From Gnetum montanum (taxonomy: Eukaryota > Streptophyta > Gnetopsida > Gnetales > Gnetaceae): a stretch of 28,291 bases of DNA. Positions 9,585 to 19,666 of this stretch are shown in pieces. Made by a program: the position numbers and the translations under genes. The notes under the pieces are model-generated. The model worked only from the letters and a program-made list of their open reading frames with translations. It was not told the DNA's origin and made no database searches. Where the stretch lies: NCBI GenBank assembly GCA_015680685.1, contig MNCI01023708.1, forward strand, positions 5,077 through 33,367, written 5' to 3'. Within the stretch, counting starts at the first letter, position 1. Each line of letters starts with the position of its first letter.

Positions 9585-9692
9585 CTTAGTTGTTTGTGCA
9601 CTAACTAGAACATAGGAAATCATTCACATCAATGGAATGAACCCTTAGGCTTGGTTGAGAAAATAATAAACAAGAATACATTGCACACTGAA

Positions 9693-12135
9693 ATGACAAG
9701 TATGTCTCATTCTTCATATGAAAGCGCCTCACCGCCTAGGTCTGAAATAGGAAATAGTCGGCGGCGTAATACACATGACATTGATCTGCCAATCCCTCAA
9801 CAAGTTCAAGTGGTATATATTCATCCCGATGAGTATATACCAAACTTCACCTTTATCCTCCATCAAGATGAAAAACTACATTGGCGAGACTTAGAAGGTA
9901 ACATAGTGTTACCTCCCAATCATTCAGTCTCGAGCATGCTTCTTCATGCTCTCACACGAATTGGCATGCTGCACTTACACGTAGAATACATTGTGCAAGA
10001 CCATGACTTGAGAGAATATTGTCCCACAGAGGCACAACATCAAAGGGATTTGCAACAGGAGAGACATCATAAATCTTTGAAGGGTAAGTGATCCCAGGAT
10101 TCCCCACATGTCTTAAGCGAAAATGAGGATGGTGAACCTACCTCAAGTAGTCACCCACACAACGATGTTCCTCCCATTAACTTTGGCCAAGGGGTTGTGA
10201 ATCAGAACCTTCATTAAACTATTCATAACGTAGGTTCCGATACCCACGAGCACAAAGGGTCTGAAAAAGGGACACGAACTCATGATAAAGGTGGACATTC
10301 TAATCGCAATCGCGATTGGGGCCGAGATCATAGAAGAGAAGGTAGCAGACATCGTCATGGTGATGGTTCTTCTTCTTGTTCACCTTCATCATCTCCTTCA
10401 CCCTCTCCTTCAATATCCAAACACAATCATAAAGAAAAAGACCATGAGGATAAAGGTAGGCAAAGTGGAAGTCATAGCTGAAACAACCAGGAAAGGGGAT
10501 GAGGGCACTCTAGAGAGTGACAACATAGAAGAATGGAGAGTAGGGAACAACATAGGCATCATAGACACCATGGACAAGATGATCACGATGAACCCCTCCT
10601 TGCTACTCAAAGTATGTTGGACATAACAAAGGCTGTTAGAATTCCAACAAGGCATCAAAAAGATAGTAGGATCAAGAGATTAGATATGAATAACATCCCA
10701 CAATTTGAAGGGGGATACAACGTTGATTCTCAAAATAATTTACAAGCATTCAATGATGCGTGTGCCTTAAAAAACATAGAGAATGAATGGAAAAAACTTA
10801 AGTTGTTCCCATGGACATTAGTTAAAGAAGTGGAAAGCTAGTACTGGTCTTTAGAATCAGAATCCATTCGTAGGTGGAGTACTATGTTAGAACTATTTAA
10901 TGACAATTACCAAACGTACTCCTGAGTGTCTAACTTGCAAAATCAAATCCAAGGTTGGAAACAAGGAGGACATGAACCCTTGGATGTTGCAGGGGCCAAT
11001 GCTATGCACTATTACATCATTGTCCTAGCCATGGTTATTCACAATGGATCAACTGCGCCATCTCATGGATGGACTTAGGCATGAAACGAGAAGAACCCTT
11101 GGGAATTATGCCCAAGGGAGACTATCCGAGCTTAGGTCCCATCAAATTCAAAGACTATTGGAGCAAGTTGCTAAGGAAGAAGATGAGCTATGAAAGAGAG
11201 AAAGTGTAGAAGAGTGTAACCGAGATCCTTGCCTTCGAAAGAGGGGAGTAATATTTTGTGAGGATGAACACTCAAAGAGATGGTGAATAGGAAAACTTTG
11301 CCTATCCAAAAGGTGACATCAAAAGTTTCAGCAAAGGTAGACCAAATGTGGGATTCCCTAGACAATAGATTTTAAACTGTTCTTAAAATAGTAGAGAAGT
11401 CTAGAGAGCAAGGTAGTGAGAAAAGAAAAAAGAAAGAGGCTGAACATGCACATAGCAAGGGTAAGGGCAAACTTTCCATCATTGAAGAGGTTGTGGATTC
11501 AAAAATAGACAATGATAGCGGATGTGAGATATGTGAATATGATCATCCTAAGGGATGTTGCCCTATAATCTCACAATTATAGGATTCTAGAATGTATGCA
11601 CTCAAATCATGATTAAACAAAAGGCAAACACCCCGAAGGTTACCTTATCCTCAAGGTAACCCAAGGTAGTTCCACCAACCCTTAACATATTATCCAAGTG
11701 GAACTCCACCACAACTGATTGAGCAATATCAATAATGGCAGCACCCACAATCATGGGGAATGCCACCACCAAGGCAACAGTATCCTTACCGGAAAACTGA
11801 CCCGTATGGATATTATGTGCAGAAGCCAATCTCCCCACTTGACTCTACTGGTCACATCACTCCTCAACCTCACTACCAAGCTCACAAGTATTATGGGATT
11901 ACCTCTTCTAGAGGTGATATTCTGCAAACATATCATCCTTCTCATCCAGTTGCATCTCTTCGACCAATAGCTCCACTACCACATGCTCCAGTGATGCAAG
12001 GTGAAATCCCTACCTAGCCGCAACAACATAATGCCACGAGGGTTGTTAACTCTCAACCTCCTGTTGGTTCCAACAACCACATGAAGAAAAGACCTTTCTT
12101 TAGAACCAAATGGAGCCCTTGTAATCACAAGTAGC
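9693..12135 (+). pseudogene. Gag polyprotein of element 1 (broken)
   Basis: The structural protein that would form the particle. The frame of 9693 (first ATG) runs to about 10990. A shifted segment runs to about 11280, then the first frame resumes to the stop at 12133. An N-terminal extension of about 300 residues includes an R/S/H-rich tract (10270-10590: RDWGRDHRREGSRHRHGDG, then a serine/proline run). The Retrotrans_gag core follows (10600-11200: EWKKLKLFP, SIRRWSTM, LMDGLRHETRRTLG). After it come a K/E-rich helix and a zinc-knuckle-like CEICEYDHPKGC (11523-11558; Cys, Cys, His and a Cys pair present). A Pro/Tyr/Gln-rich tail ends it. Several TAG/TGA/TAA codons interrupt it. The TTG at 9651 could also be an ancestral ATG, but there is no proof. 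Confidence 0.85.
10084..10089 (+). promoter_or_regulatory. Candidate splice donor in gag leader region
   Basis: AAGG followed by GTAAGT is a near-consensus plant 5' splice site. It could be joined to an acceptor such as 17444 to make a subgenomic accessory mRNA. It may also be chance, since it lies in the gag frame. Confidence 0.25.
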
Positions 12136-12179
12136 TGATTTCTTAGATGCCTCAGTATCAATCAAAACTTCAGAGCCCC

Positions 12180-13100
12180 CTTCAACCCAATCACCACACT
12201 CAACGCATACAGTCATGCTAACACATGGCATCACCGATTGGATCAAAGCTGGCCACCTTCCTACTAAATTTGTTGATCCTGGGAGTCCTCTGATATACTT
12301 ACAAATCACTGGAAATGCACCGTGCAAGGCTCTTTTGGATTCAGGTTCCAGTGTCAACTCGATTTCTCAAGAAATGTACAAGGGCTGAAACCTGCCTCCA
12401 TTGAAAATGAGTAACATCCATCTAGAGTTGGCTGACTAGTCCATCACTGTTCCATTGGGACTGGTGGAAGACATTGTCACCACTATTTGTGGGTGGTCGT
12501 ACTCAGCTGACTTCCTAGTGATTTAGGTGAACAACGGTAAGGGGGACTTCCCAATCATAATGGGAAGAGCATGGCTAAGCACCATCGATGCATGCCTAGG
12601 AATCCACAATCTTTCCCTAGAAATATCAAAGGAAAATACATTCAGAAAGATCGAGAAGAAGAAAGTTCCATGCATCGAATATAGTGACACAGGGTGTAAC
12701 TGCATGCAGAAGTCATGGTTTGTACAAAGTTTAGCATTTCCTGCATGCAATTAGTGTGCACAAGTGATTAACATACAAAGATGCCTGTATGAAGTAGCCA
12801 CATGACAGGAAGACACCTAGTGGCTGATAGTTGATCAAGAAAGTGGTTTACTCATATGCATGGAACCAACTGAGGGTTTGACTTGTGCTTACATCGATAG
12901 CATAGACGCATTAGAGCAAGTCCATTGCCAACTTCCATGTCTTAAACTTGAAAATATCAATTGGGGGAAGTTGGCAATCCCTGAGAAATTTAAGCAGGAG
13001 CCCCTCAAGTTGAAACCATTGCCCACCGATATGGAATACACATTTCTTAAAAATGGAAAATTGGTAATTATTAATGCTAAGCTTGCTCCTCAATAGAAAG
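12180..13100 (+). pseudogene. Pol: aspartic protease region (broken)
   Basis: A retropepsin that would process the polyprotein. ALLDSGSSVN (DSG at 12338-12346) is the catalytic motif, followed by the second conserved block FPIIMGRAWL (about 12550). Both are intact. The frame (12302) differs from gag (9693) by -1, consistent with a frameshift junction or a decay indel near 12100. In-frame stops at 12386 (TGA), 12434 (TAG) and 12523 (TAG) are one transition from Trp or Gln. A linker of about 180 residues runs up to RT, including residual blocks such as LKPLPTDMEYTFLK that precede RT in this group. Confidence 0.82.
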
Positions 13101-14087
13101 AAGAACTGCTGAATGTAATAAATAAATGGTCAGAAGCCTCCACTTTGTCATATCCCAAATTAATTGGAATAGATCCTAGGATATGCCAACATAGAATTTA
13201 CACTGACCCCTCCATGAAGCCTTGAAGACAACCATAGAGGTTATTGAACCATAAGCTGAAGAAAGTAGTTAAGGAAGAAATTGAACAGCTTCTCAAGGCT
13301 GGGTTCATATACCTCATTACTGATAGTGAATGGGTTAGCCCCTTAGTTATTGTGCCTAAAAAGGGAGGCAAATGGAGGGTGTGCATAGATTTCAGGCTTC
13401 TAAATATGGCAATATTTAAAGATCACTTTCCATTGCCATTTGTTGACCAAGTCTTAGACACCATTGCAAGGCATTTCTATTACAGTTTTCTGGATGAATA
13501 TAGTAGATATAACCAAATACAAATAGCCCCAGAAGACCAAGCGGAGACTACATTCACTAGTCGTTGGGGAACATTCGCATACAAATAGATGTCGTTTGGC
13601 TTGTGCAATGCCCCTACAACATTTCAACGACTAATTCTAAGCATATTCTAATAGCAGATAGGGAATGGTGTGGAGGTCTTTATGGACGACTTCTCCACTT
13701 ATGGAGCAAACTTTGATCAAGCCTTGGACCGATTGGAGCAAGTGTTAAAAAGATGTGTAGAAACCAATTTGAGGCTCAACTGGTAGAAAGGCCATTTGAT
13801 GGTCCAAGAAGGCATAGTATTAGGGCACAAAATCTCACACATAGGGATAGAGGTAGACCCTGAGAAAATCAAAATTATCCAAGGAATTACCCATCAACTG
13901 GAAACTATCAAAGATATTCGATCATTCCTTAGACATACTGGCTACTGTAGGAGATTTATTGAGAAATTTTCAAAGGTTACCAAACCATTGGTGGAATTAA
14001 TAAAAAAGGACATACCTTTCAAGTGGACTAGGGAATGTGAATTAGCTTTTCAAACTCTGAAAGAAAAGCTAGTAGAAACACCAATTC
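13101..14087 (+). pseudogene. Pol: reverse transcriptase (broken)
   Basis: Copies the RNA into DNA. Conserved blocks in order: LLKAGFIY, WVSPLVIVPKKGGKWRVCIDFR, FPLPFVDQVLD, FLDEYSRYNQI, FGLCNAPTTFQR, the catalytic FMDDF (Asp pair at 13685-13690), VLGHKIS and FLRHTGYCRRFI. The catalytic Asp pair is intact. The usual FLDGYSGYNQI has become FLDEYSRYNQI, two Gly lost by G-to-A changes. Stops at 13586 (TAG before MSFG) and around 13650 break it. Frame of 13244, the same as protease. Confidence 0.93.
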
Positions 14088-14460
14088 TACCAAGCTCCCG
14101 ACTAGTCCGAACCATTCCATATCATGACTGATGCATCCAACTATGCTTTAGGAGTCATACTTATAGAGTTAGATGACTAGAAGTGTCCTTATTACATCCA
14201 CTCTACAAGTAGAAGTATTGCTAGTGCACAACTTAACTACACTACCATAGAGAAAGAATTAATGGCTGTAATGTTTACACTAGAAACGTTTAGACACTAT
14301 GTATTGGGATATAAAGTATATATACATACAGATCATAGTGCAATCCGATTCCTCATGAATAAGCCAATGGTAATCCCTCGTATCATACGATCACTTGTAA
14401 TCTTACAAGAGTTCGATCTTATCGTAAAGGCACCAAGAATGTAGTTGCTGATCATTTATC
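14088..14460 (+). pseudogene. Pol: RNase H (frameshifted segment)
   Basis: Degrades the RNA strand of the hybrid. MTDASNYALGV (Asp at 14130-14132), YTTIEKELMAV (Glu) and HTDHSAIRFL (Asp) hold the acidic residues. It lies in a different frame from RT and integrase. An extra base near 14087 (CTACCAAGC) moves the frame, and a missing base near 14425 restores it. The two indels therefore compensate. After 14425 the restored frame gives the usual NVVADHLS block. Confidence 0.88.
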
Positions 14461-15668
14461 TTAATTGCGATGGGACAACAAAGAGGATGAGTATCTAATT
14501 TCTGATTATTTCCCTCATGAATTCCTCTTTGCTGGTGTAGTGAATAATCAATCACCCACAAAGACAAACTGGTACAGTAGCATTCTTACATATCTCCTGA
14601 CCCAACAAACAACATAAGAGTTAAACCTTAATAAGAAACAAGAATTTCTTCGCTGAGCCAAGGACTTTATAGAGATCAATGGGCAACTTTACAAAGTATG
14701 TCCCGATGGCTTGGTTCGATGGTGTCTTCCTGATATAGATCAACTGTGAGTTCTCCAAGATGCTCATGAGGGTCTTTGTGGGGGTCATTACACTAGAAGA
14801 CGAATGGCCATCAAGATCTTGCTTGCAGGATATTATTGGCCTATATTATTTTGGGATGCCCATCATTTCATCCAATCTTGTGAGTGCTATCAACGTGATG
14901 GGGGAATGACTGCTAGAATGGAGGGTCCGCAACAATGGATTCAACCGTTAGAACCCTTCGACATTTGGGGAATTAATTTTATGGGGCCAATTACACCAAT
15001 GTCCAATGGAAAAGCTTATATTATTGTTGTCATTGATTACCTAACAAAATGGGCCAAAGAAGCTACTGTTAAAGATTGTACATTATCTACATCTGCATGA
15101 TTTATTCAACAACAAATCATAAACAGGTTTGGTATGCCACGTGCACTTATTTTAGACAATGGTACACACTTAACATGTGTAACTTTTCGAAAATTAATGC
15201 AATGCTTAGGGGTTGAGCATAAATTGACTACACCATACCACCCCAACACGAACGGTTAAGCAGAAGTCACCAACAAGGATATTACGAAGATATTGACAAG
15301 AACCATTAGCAAGTTTAGGTGAGACTAGAGCACTAAACTGAATGATGCTCTTCGGGCATACCACTCCACATGGAAACTCCCTATAGGCTACTCTCCCTAT
15401 GAGTTAGTGTACGGTAAATTACCAATGCTTCCCATTCAAACTGAGCTTTGTACACTATCCACAGCATGTGACCTCAACCTTAACCTTGATCTAGCACAGA
15501 AACAATGGTTAGTAACCCTTAACTTGCTAGATGAAAACCAATTAGCTGCCTTGTCATCTAATGAATTGCACAAGGCCTGTAATAAACAATGTCATGACCT
15601 AAGAATTAGGAAAGTTAAATATCAGCTAGGAGATAAGGTTTTCTTTTGGAATCCCACACATGTGCCAT
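14461..15668 (+). pseudogene. Pol: integrase (broken)
   Basis: Joins the cDNA to host DNA. An HHCC zinc domain at 14760-14900 keeps both His (DAHEG, GGHYT) and both Cys (SCECY). In the core, the first catalytic Asp position reads GINFMGP (Asn at 14975-14977, a G-to-A change). The second Asp is at 15155-15157 (ILDNGTH) and the Glu at 15263-15265, 35 residues between them. HPNTNG is followed by TAA where Gln is expected. The C-terminal text YGKLPMLPI and LDLAQKQWL resembles Athila-type integrases. There is no chromodomain. The frame ends at TAA (15668-15670). Confidence 0.92.
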
Positions 15669-15670
15669 AA

Positions 15671-17440
15671 TGTACTAAATTTTAAACACTATGGGAAGGA
15701 CCTTATATTATTTATGCAACTTTTCCTTCAAGGGCCATGACAATATACAAACCTGAGAGCTCGGATAAGAAAATTTTGGTCAATGTGCAACAAACCAATC
15801 CTTTCTAGGAGCTTAGGATAGCTAGTACACATGCTACCTCTCTTGATGGACAACCCTGCTCACTATTTCAGATCTTCTCCTTCCAACTTAGTCGTGGGGG
15901 AGATGGCCACCTATGCTAACCGTTCTAGGCTCTCAGTTCTTTTTGAATTTTTTTGCACATTTTTTGTTTTACACATTCTTTCAACTTTTTTTTACACCAT
16001 CATTCATGCTTTTACTGTTTCTTTGTTTGCTTGATTTACTTTTATTCATTATCTAATAAGTGCTTCTGATGGTGAATTGAATTATATCATATTGATTGCT
16101 AATGTTTGGTTTTTACCTTTGAATTATGATGTTGATATTAAGGTATGGTTCTTTTGGTAAAACAAGCAACAAGTCCATGCCATCCACTCATCCATACAAC
16201 TCTATGGTCTCCTTTGGCTTGGAACTATACAATCCCTCTTTTTCTAAGTAAAATTTTAATGAATTGATGGCTAGGTACTTTTCAAACCAAGGAAAGACTC
16301 AAAGGATGAAAAGGGTGTGAATTCAAGGGGATTCGATGCATTTGTGCTGGCCATTCTCTTAGGTGCTTGGATGCTTTTTCTTGGATTTTCCACCATTCTA
16401 ACATTGTTCAAAAATTGGGAAGTTGAGTGAATAAAAATAAGTCTTTGCACGGTGTGGTTCTCACACACAAAAAATAAAAAAAGAAAAAAAAAAGAGAAAA
16501 AGGTGAGAATTCAAAGCACACCCCTTAGACATAATAAAGTAATATGGGCTACAAGTGCTCGTTATGGCACTGGAAAGACATGTTACCCATTCCTGAAGGT
16601 TCCCTTTAACTAAGGCCATTTCTCACTTCCTGCTTCTCCATCTCACTCTCCTTGGAATGGCAGTGACTCTTTGTGGAAGCATTCTTGTTGCTTCAAGTGG
16701 ATGGATTGGTCAAGTGTGTTGATGCGAGGTCACTGGATGTGGTTTGTTTGAGTCTGGATTTGGGATGAGTTCTACTCAGTTGCATTAACCATAAAATACA
16801 CAAGGGACTTTACACAACCTTGTTCTTGGGATTCCATTCCACTCTCTCCTCTCCATCTTTCTCCCCATTTTTCCACCTCATTGTCGATTCTATCATTAGT
16901 CCGTTTCTAGGTTGATGCATTGTTTTTATTTGCTGAATTCTTGTGGGTAAGTTTTTAACTCTTGCTTCCAAATGACATTCCTAAGGCCTACGAACTCTTT
17001 GGTTTGTGGGTTTGTCAAGGCATAAAAGGCATGAACCTGCTTTGTGAAGGACCCACTGGCATTCCTTTTTTCATGCAATTTTTCACTTCTTTTCCTTAAA
17101 CATTTTCTACAATCAATCATTTCTTGTTTCATCCCCATCCATGGCATCCATTTTATTGGTGTTGTCATTGTTATTTTTTCCATCTTTCTTATTCCTCATA
17201 TTTTTCCATCTTATAGCTACCGAAGCTTTGCTCTTAATTGTGGGGGCCCTAACATAAATTTTTCAATTTTTTCCATTTTACTATTCACGTAACCCCTACA
17301 CCTTGGGTAATCACCAGTGATAAATTTCCGAACTAGTTTCTACCATAACCACAACTCAGCCAATGCGCTTCATATTGAGGCAAGGTATCAACTGCATTGT
17401 GGTTTATCTATCCTTGCTCATTTGTGACTGTGTTGTCTGT
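15671..17440 (+). other. Post-pol spacer of element 1
   Basis: Non-coding. It shares patchy similarity with the element 2 spacer at 22618-23940 (for example GGGTGTGA..TCAAGGGGA near 16313 and 22979, and an A-rich tract near 16470 matching 23200). It starts with T-rich text. It holds an internal polypurine-like motif and a candidate intron donor GTAAGT at 16947-16952. Confidence 0.7.
15891..15906 (+). promoter_or_regulatory. Internal polypurine-tract-like motif of element 1
   Basis: GTCGTGGGGGAGATGG resembles the tracts just before both 3' LTRs (GTCATGGGGATA, GTCGTGGGGGTA). It lies soon after integrase. It could act as a second plus-strand primer, or be a conserved end-of-pol sequence with another role. 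Confidence 0.4.
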
Positions 17441-17444
17441 GCAG
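16947..17444 (+). other. Candidate intron before the aORF stump
   Basis: It begins GTAAGT (16947-16952) and ends TGTGCAG (17438-17444), directly before ATG at 17445. This would be a 498-bp plant-like intron; the 3' half is T-rich. The same acceptor-then-ATG arrangement is found at 24517/24518 in element 2. Confidence 0.4.
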
Positions 17445-17678
17445 ATGGCGATCATACAAACAATGGACTGGGCTTGGAGGAAGCACTTAGGATGGACCAA
17501 AACTAGAGCATTTACGAAAGGAGCAAGTTTGGTAGTGTGGCTATGGATAAATAACGAAAGGTGCAATCTCGACATTGGTGGCAACATGCTTCATCTTATT
17601 TCTCTCTCTTTCTTTTCAAATTGCCAAATAAAGGCTTGGATGTCATTTATATATGAGTGTTCACCAGAATGGTCATGA
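17445..17678 (+). pseudogene. aORF stump of element 1
   Basis: An open frame of 78 codons begins MAIIQTMDWAWRKHLGW at the acceptor-like junction. Its position matches the start of the 929-codon aORF of element 2, but the sequence similarity is faint and the domain-bearing part is absent. I infer a deletion that removed most of the accessory gene. It is not a gene I can name. Confidence 0.4.
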
Positions 17679-17821
17679 ACACTAATGTTGTAATATGCTT
17701 ATTGATCCATTCATTGGGCACGTTGAGTTTGTCATCCCATTCCACCGTCAATTTTCAATTAGTCAATAATCTCATACCTTCCCAATATTTTGTAAGGAAC
17801 TCAAGGATGAGTTTTCATTCA

Positions 17822-17833
17822 GTCATGGGGATA
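17822..17833 (+). promoter_or_regulatory. 3' polypurine tract of element 1
   Basis: GTCATGGGGATA lies directly upstream of the 3' LTR start TGATGAG. The equivalent tract in element 2 is GTCGTGGGGGTA (27463-27474), preceded by the same GGATGAGTTTT text. Confidence 0.7.
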
Positions 17834-18599
17834 TGATGAGAGCCTATAAATACAGTGCCCAGGTGCACAATTGAAAGGAAGTCTTTTAGCAATGAAGTAG
17901 CGAAACTTTTGTAGTCTATTTGAAAGTTAGAGTATTTTCCAAGTGCCCGCAGCAGGAGGTCTAAGTGTGGATGAATCTTTATTCAAGCATTGTGTACCTG
18001 AAAACACCTTGTGTACGGTAATAAAGACAAGCTCTTTGATTCATCCTTGCAGCACTTGAGATTTTTTTTCTTACGCATTTATTTTATTTTCTTTTCTTGT
18101 GCATTTATTTTATGTACTTTACATTTATGTTATTAGCACAACAATTCATTTTGATCAATTAAGAAAATCATTAAATTACACAAGCACGACCACTTCGAGC
18201 ATGCATGTAACACTTGGTTACCCAGTAACGATTAGCGTTTGGTAATCCAAGTAGTGTTGCACTAGTTCAAGATGTGTATGACAAGTGGGAACAGATGCTG
18301 GTGTTAGGATTAGTTAGAACTTAGTTAATGAGTAGTTAAGTTAAATTATTCACTTAGTTACCTCTCTCCTTTCCTACTAGCATAGGACATAAAAACCTAA
18401 AAGCTATAAAAATCATATGCCTCAAGCTTACTTAACCATACAATCATGACATACATGTAAGCTTGGGAAGACAACGATCAACCAACCCGTCCTTGTTCCA
18501 CAAAGGTGCATAGGCACTTATTCCTTGGAATTCGACTGGATTGTGTGTGAAATGCTTGTATTCATATGGTTGAGCATAGGGGTACCTCGCCACTCATCA
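17834..18599 (+). repeat. 3' LTR of element 1 (766 bp)
   Basis: From TGATGAG to CTCATCA. Ten bases after the start comes the TATA box CTATAAATAC (17844-17853), so the whole U3 array seen in the 5' LTR is missing. A polyadenylation signal AATAAA is at 18020-18025. The rest matches 8816-9565 closely. Confidence 0.93.
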
Positions 18600-18604
18600 G
18601 ATCC
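18600..18604. repeat. Target-site duplication of element 1, right
   Basis: GATCC, identical to 8543-8547. Confidence 0.9.
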
Positions 18605-19358
18605 AATAGAAAATGATTGTACATATTGTCCATCATAATTTACCTTATGTCAAGAATCTTCTCCATTTGAATTAACTCACTTGTAAGCATAAGTTTTAAG
18701 CTTTGAGTAGATAGTATTATTGTCAAATGAGGACAAATTTCTTTTGTGATCTATCTATTTAAACTAATGAGTACTTTTTATAGAAAGATATTCATAGAAG
18801 CTTTTATCTTCTCTAGTTTCTCTATTGTCATTTGATCATTCTTATTATTGATGGTAAGTTGATTTTTCATATCTTCAACTTTAGATTGCTTCTCATCCTT
18901 AACTTTAGCAAGTTTTTTTATTTTACTCAATATCTTCAATATGTTTTTTCAATATCTTAAAGTGAAAAATGACAAGCATTAAACAAATATCCTTCATGAT
19001 GACAAAAGTTGTAAAAATTAGGAGGATTATAATATTTAATTCACTAAATATAAGTCTTCTTTCTTACTTGTAATATCAATTTCTTTCTACGGTTAAGAAG
19101 ATTGATTTCAAAAAAATATCTATGAGAATCAAATAGTATATAAATAGATTTCATATGCTTAATAAGACTAAGAAGACCAATTACTTCATATTGAATTTTT
19201 TGAAAAATCAATGAAAGATTAAATTTCTTAACAAAACATGAAGCTTTAGAATATTCCTTAAATTTGACATCAAAATTTGGAGTCCCCTTACAAATGATTA
19301 ACTCTACATTCTTATATATAAATGACCTTATATGTAAGGTATGTTGCACCATCAAAGT
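18605..19358 (-). pseudogene. Old retroelement remnant with decayed zinc knuckle
   Basis: On the minus strand near 18975-19020 the frame reads NFCHHEGYLFNAC. With the preceding Tyr this has the exact spacing of a CX2CX4HX4C knuckle. The first Cys and the His are both Tyr here; each is one transition away. Further on, one frame gives a charged helix (LAKVKDEKQSKVEDMKNQL, near 18880-18905). This looks like a gag-type nucleic-acid-binding region of a retrotransposon, possibly copia-like, but the class is uncertain. Element 1 is inserted in it, and the remainder continues at 8402-8542. Confidence 0.4.
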
Positions 19359-19666
19359 TGATGAGTGCCGAGGTACCCCTACACTCAACCATACGAATAC
19401 GAGCGTTTCACTCATGATCTGGTCAAACTCCGCATACGGGCTAGTTGTGGTATCTAGATAGTTACTCGTTGATCGTAGTTCGTTGTCTTCCCACCTAGAC
19501 TAGTATATGCTTTGTCACATATGGTTTAGTCCAGCGTGAGGTGCATGATGTATTCCTAAACTACTACTACTCCTGGAGGTGATGGAAAATAATATTGAAT
19601 TAAGCTAGGAGGAAAGGGAAGAGAGAGTTAACTAATAGGAGATAGGGAGAGAGAATCTAAGCTAGC
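19359..19666 (-). mobile_element. LTR-C: inverted partial LTR, host of element 2
   Basis: The reverse complement matches the last ~300 bp of the element 2 LTRs (CTCGTATTC, TATGGTTGAGTGTAGGGG, CACTCATCA, and ACTAGTCTAGGTG). It starts with the terminus TGATGAG at 19359. It stops exactly where element 2 begins (19667), so element 2 appears to have inserted into it; the other half should lie beyond the window. Confidence 0.85.

Larger units (their letters stand above)
8548..18599 (+). mobile_element. Element 1: full-length decayed Athila/Tat-type gypsy retrotransposon
   Basis: 10,052 bp bounded by two LTRs with the inverted termini TGATGAG and CTCATCA and a GATCC target duplication. Order: 5' LTR, tRNA-Asp-like primer site, gag (frame of 9693), protease-RT-RNase H-integrase (frame of 12302), a 1.8-kb spacer, the 5' stump of an additional ORF, polypurine tract, 3' LTR. 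The order RT-RNase H-INT defines Ty3/gypsy. The integrase C-terminus (DLDLAQ..L-like text) with no chromodomain, and the primer site, point to the Athila/Tat group. It carries many nonsense codons and a few indels, so it is not active. The LTRs differ by several percent by eye, mostly transitions. Confidence 0.92.

Noticed and set aside
10143-10658. Minus-strand open frames opposite gag
   Set aside because: They are mirror frames of the R/S/H-rich gag coding sequence.
15407-15670. Chromodomain at the integrase C-terminus
   Set aside because: The text after the GPY/F-like region lacks chromodomain aromatic residues, and the frame ends soon after.
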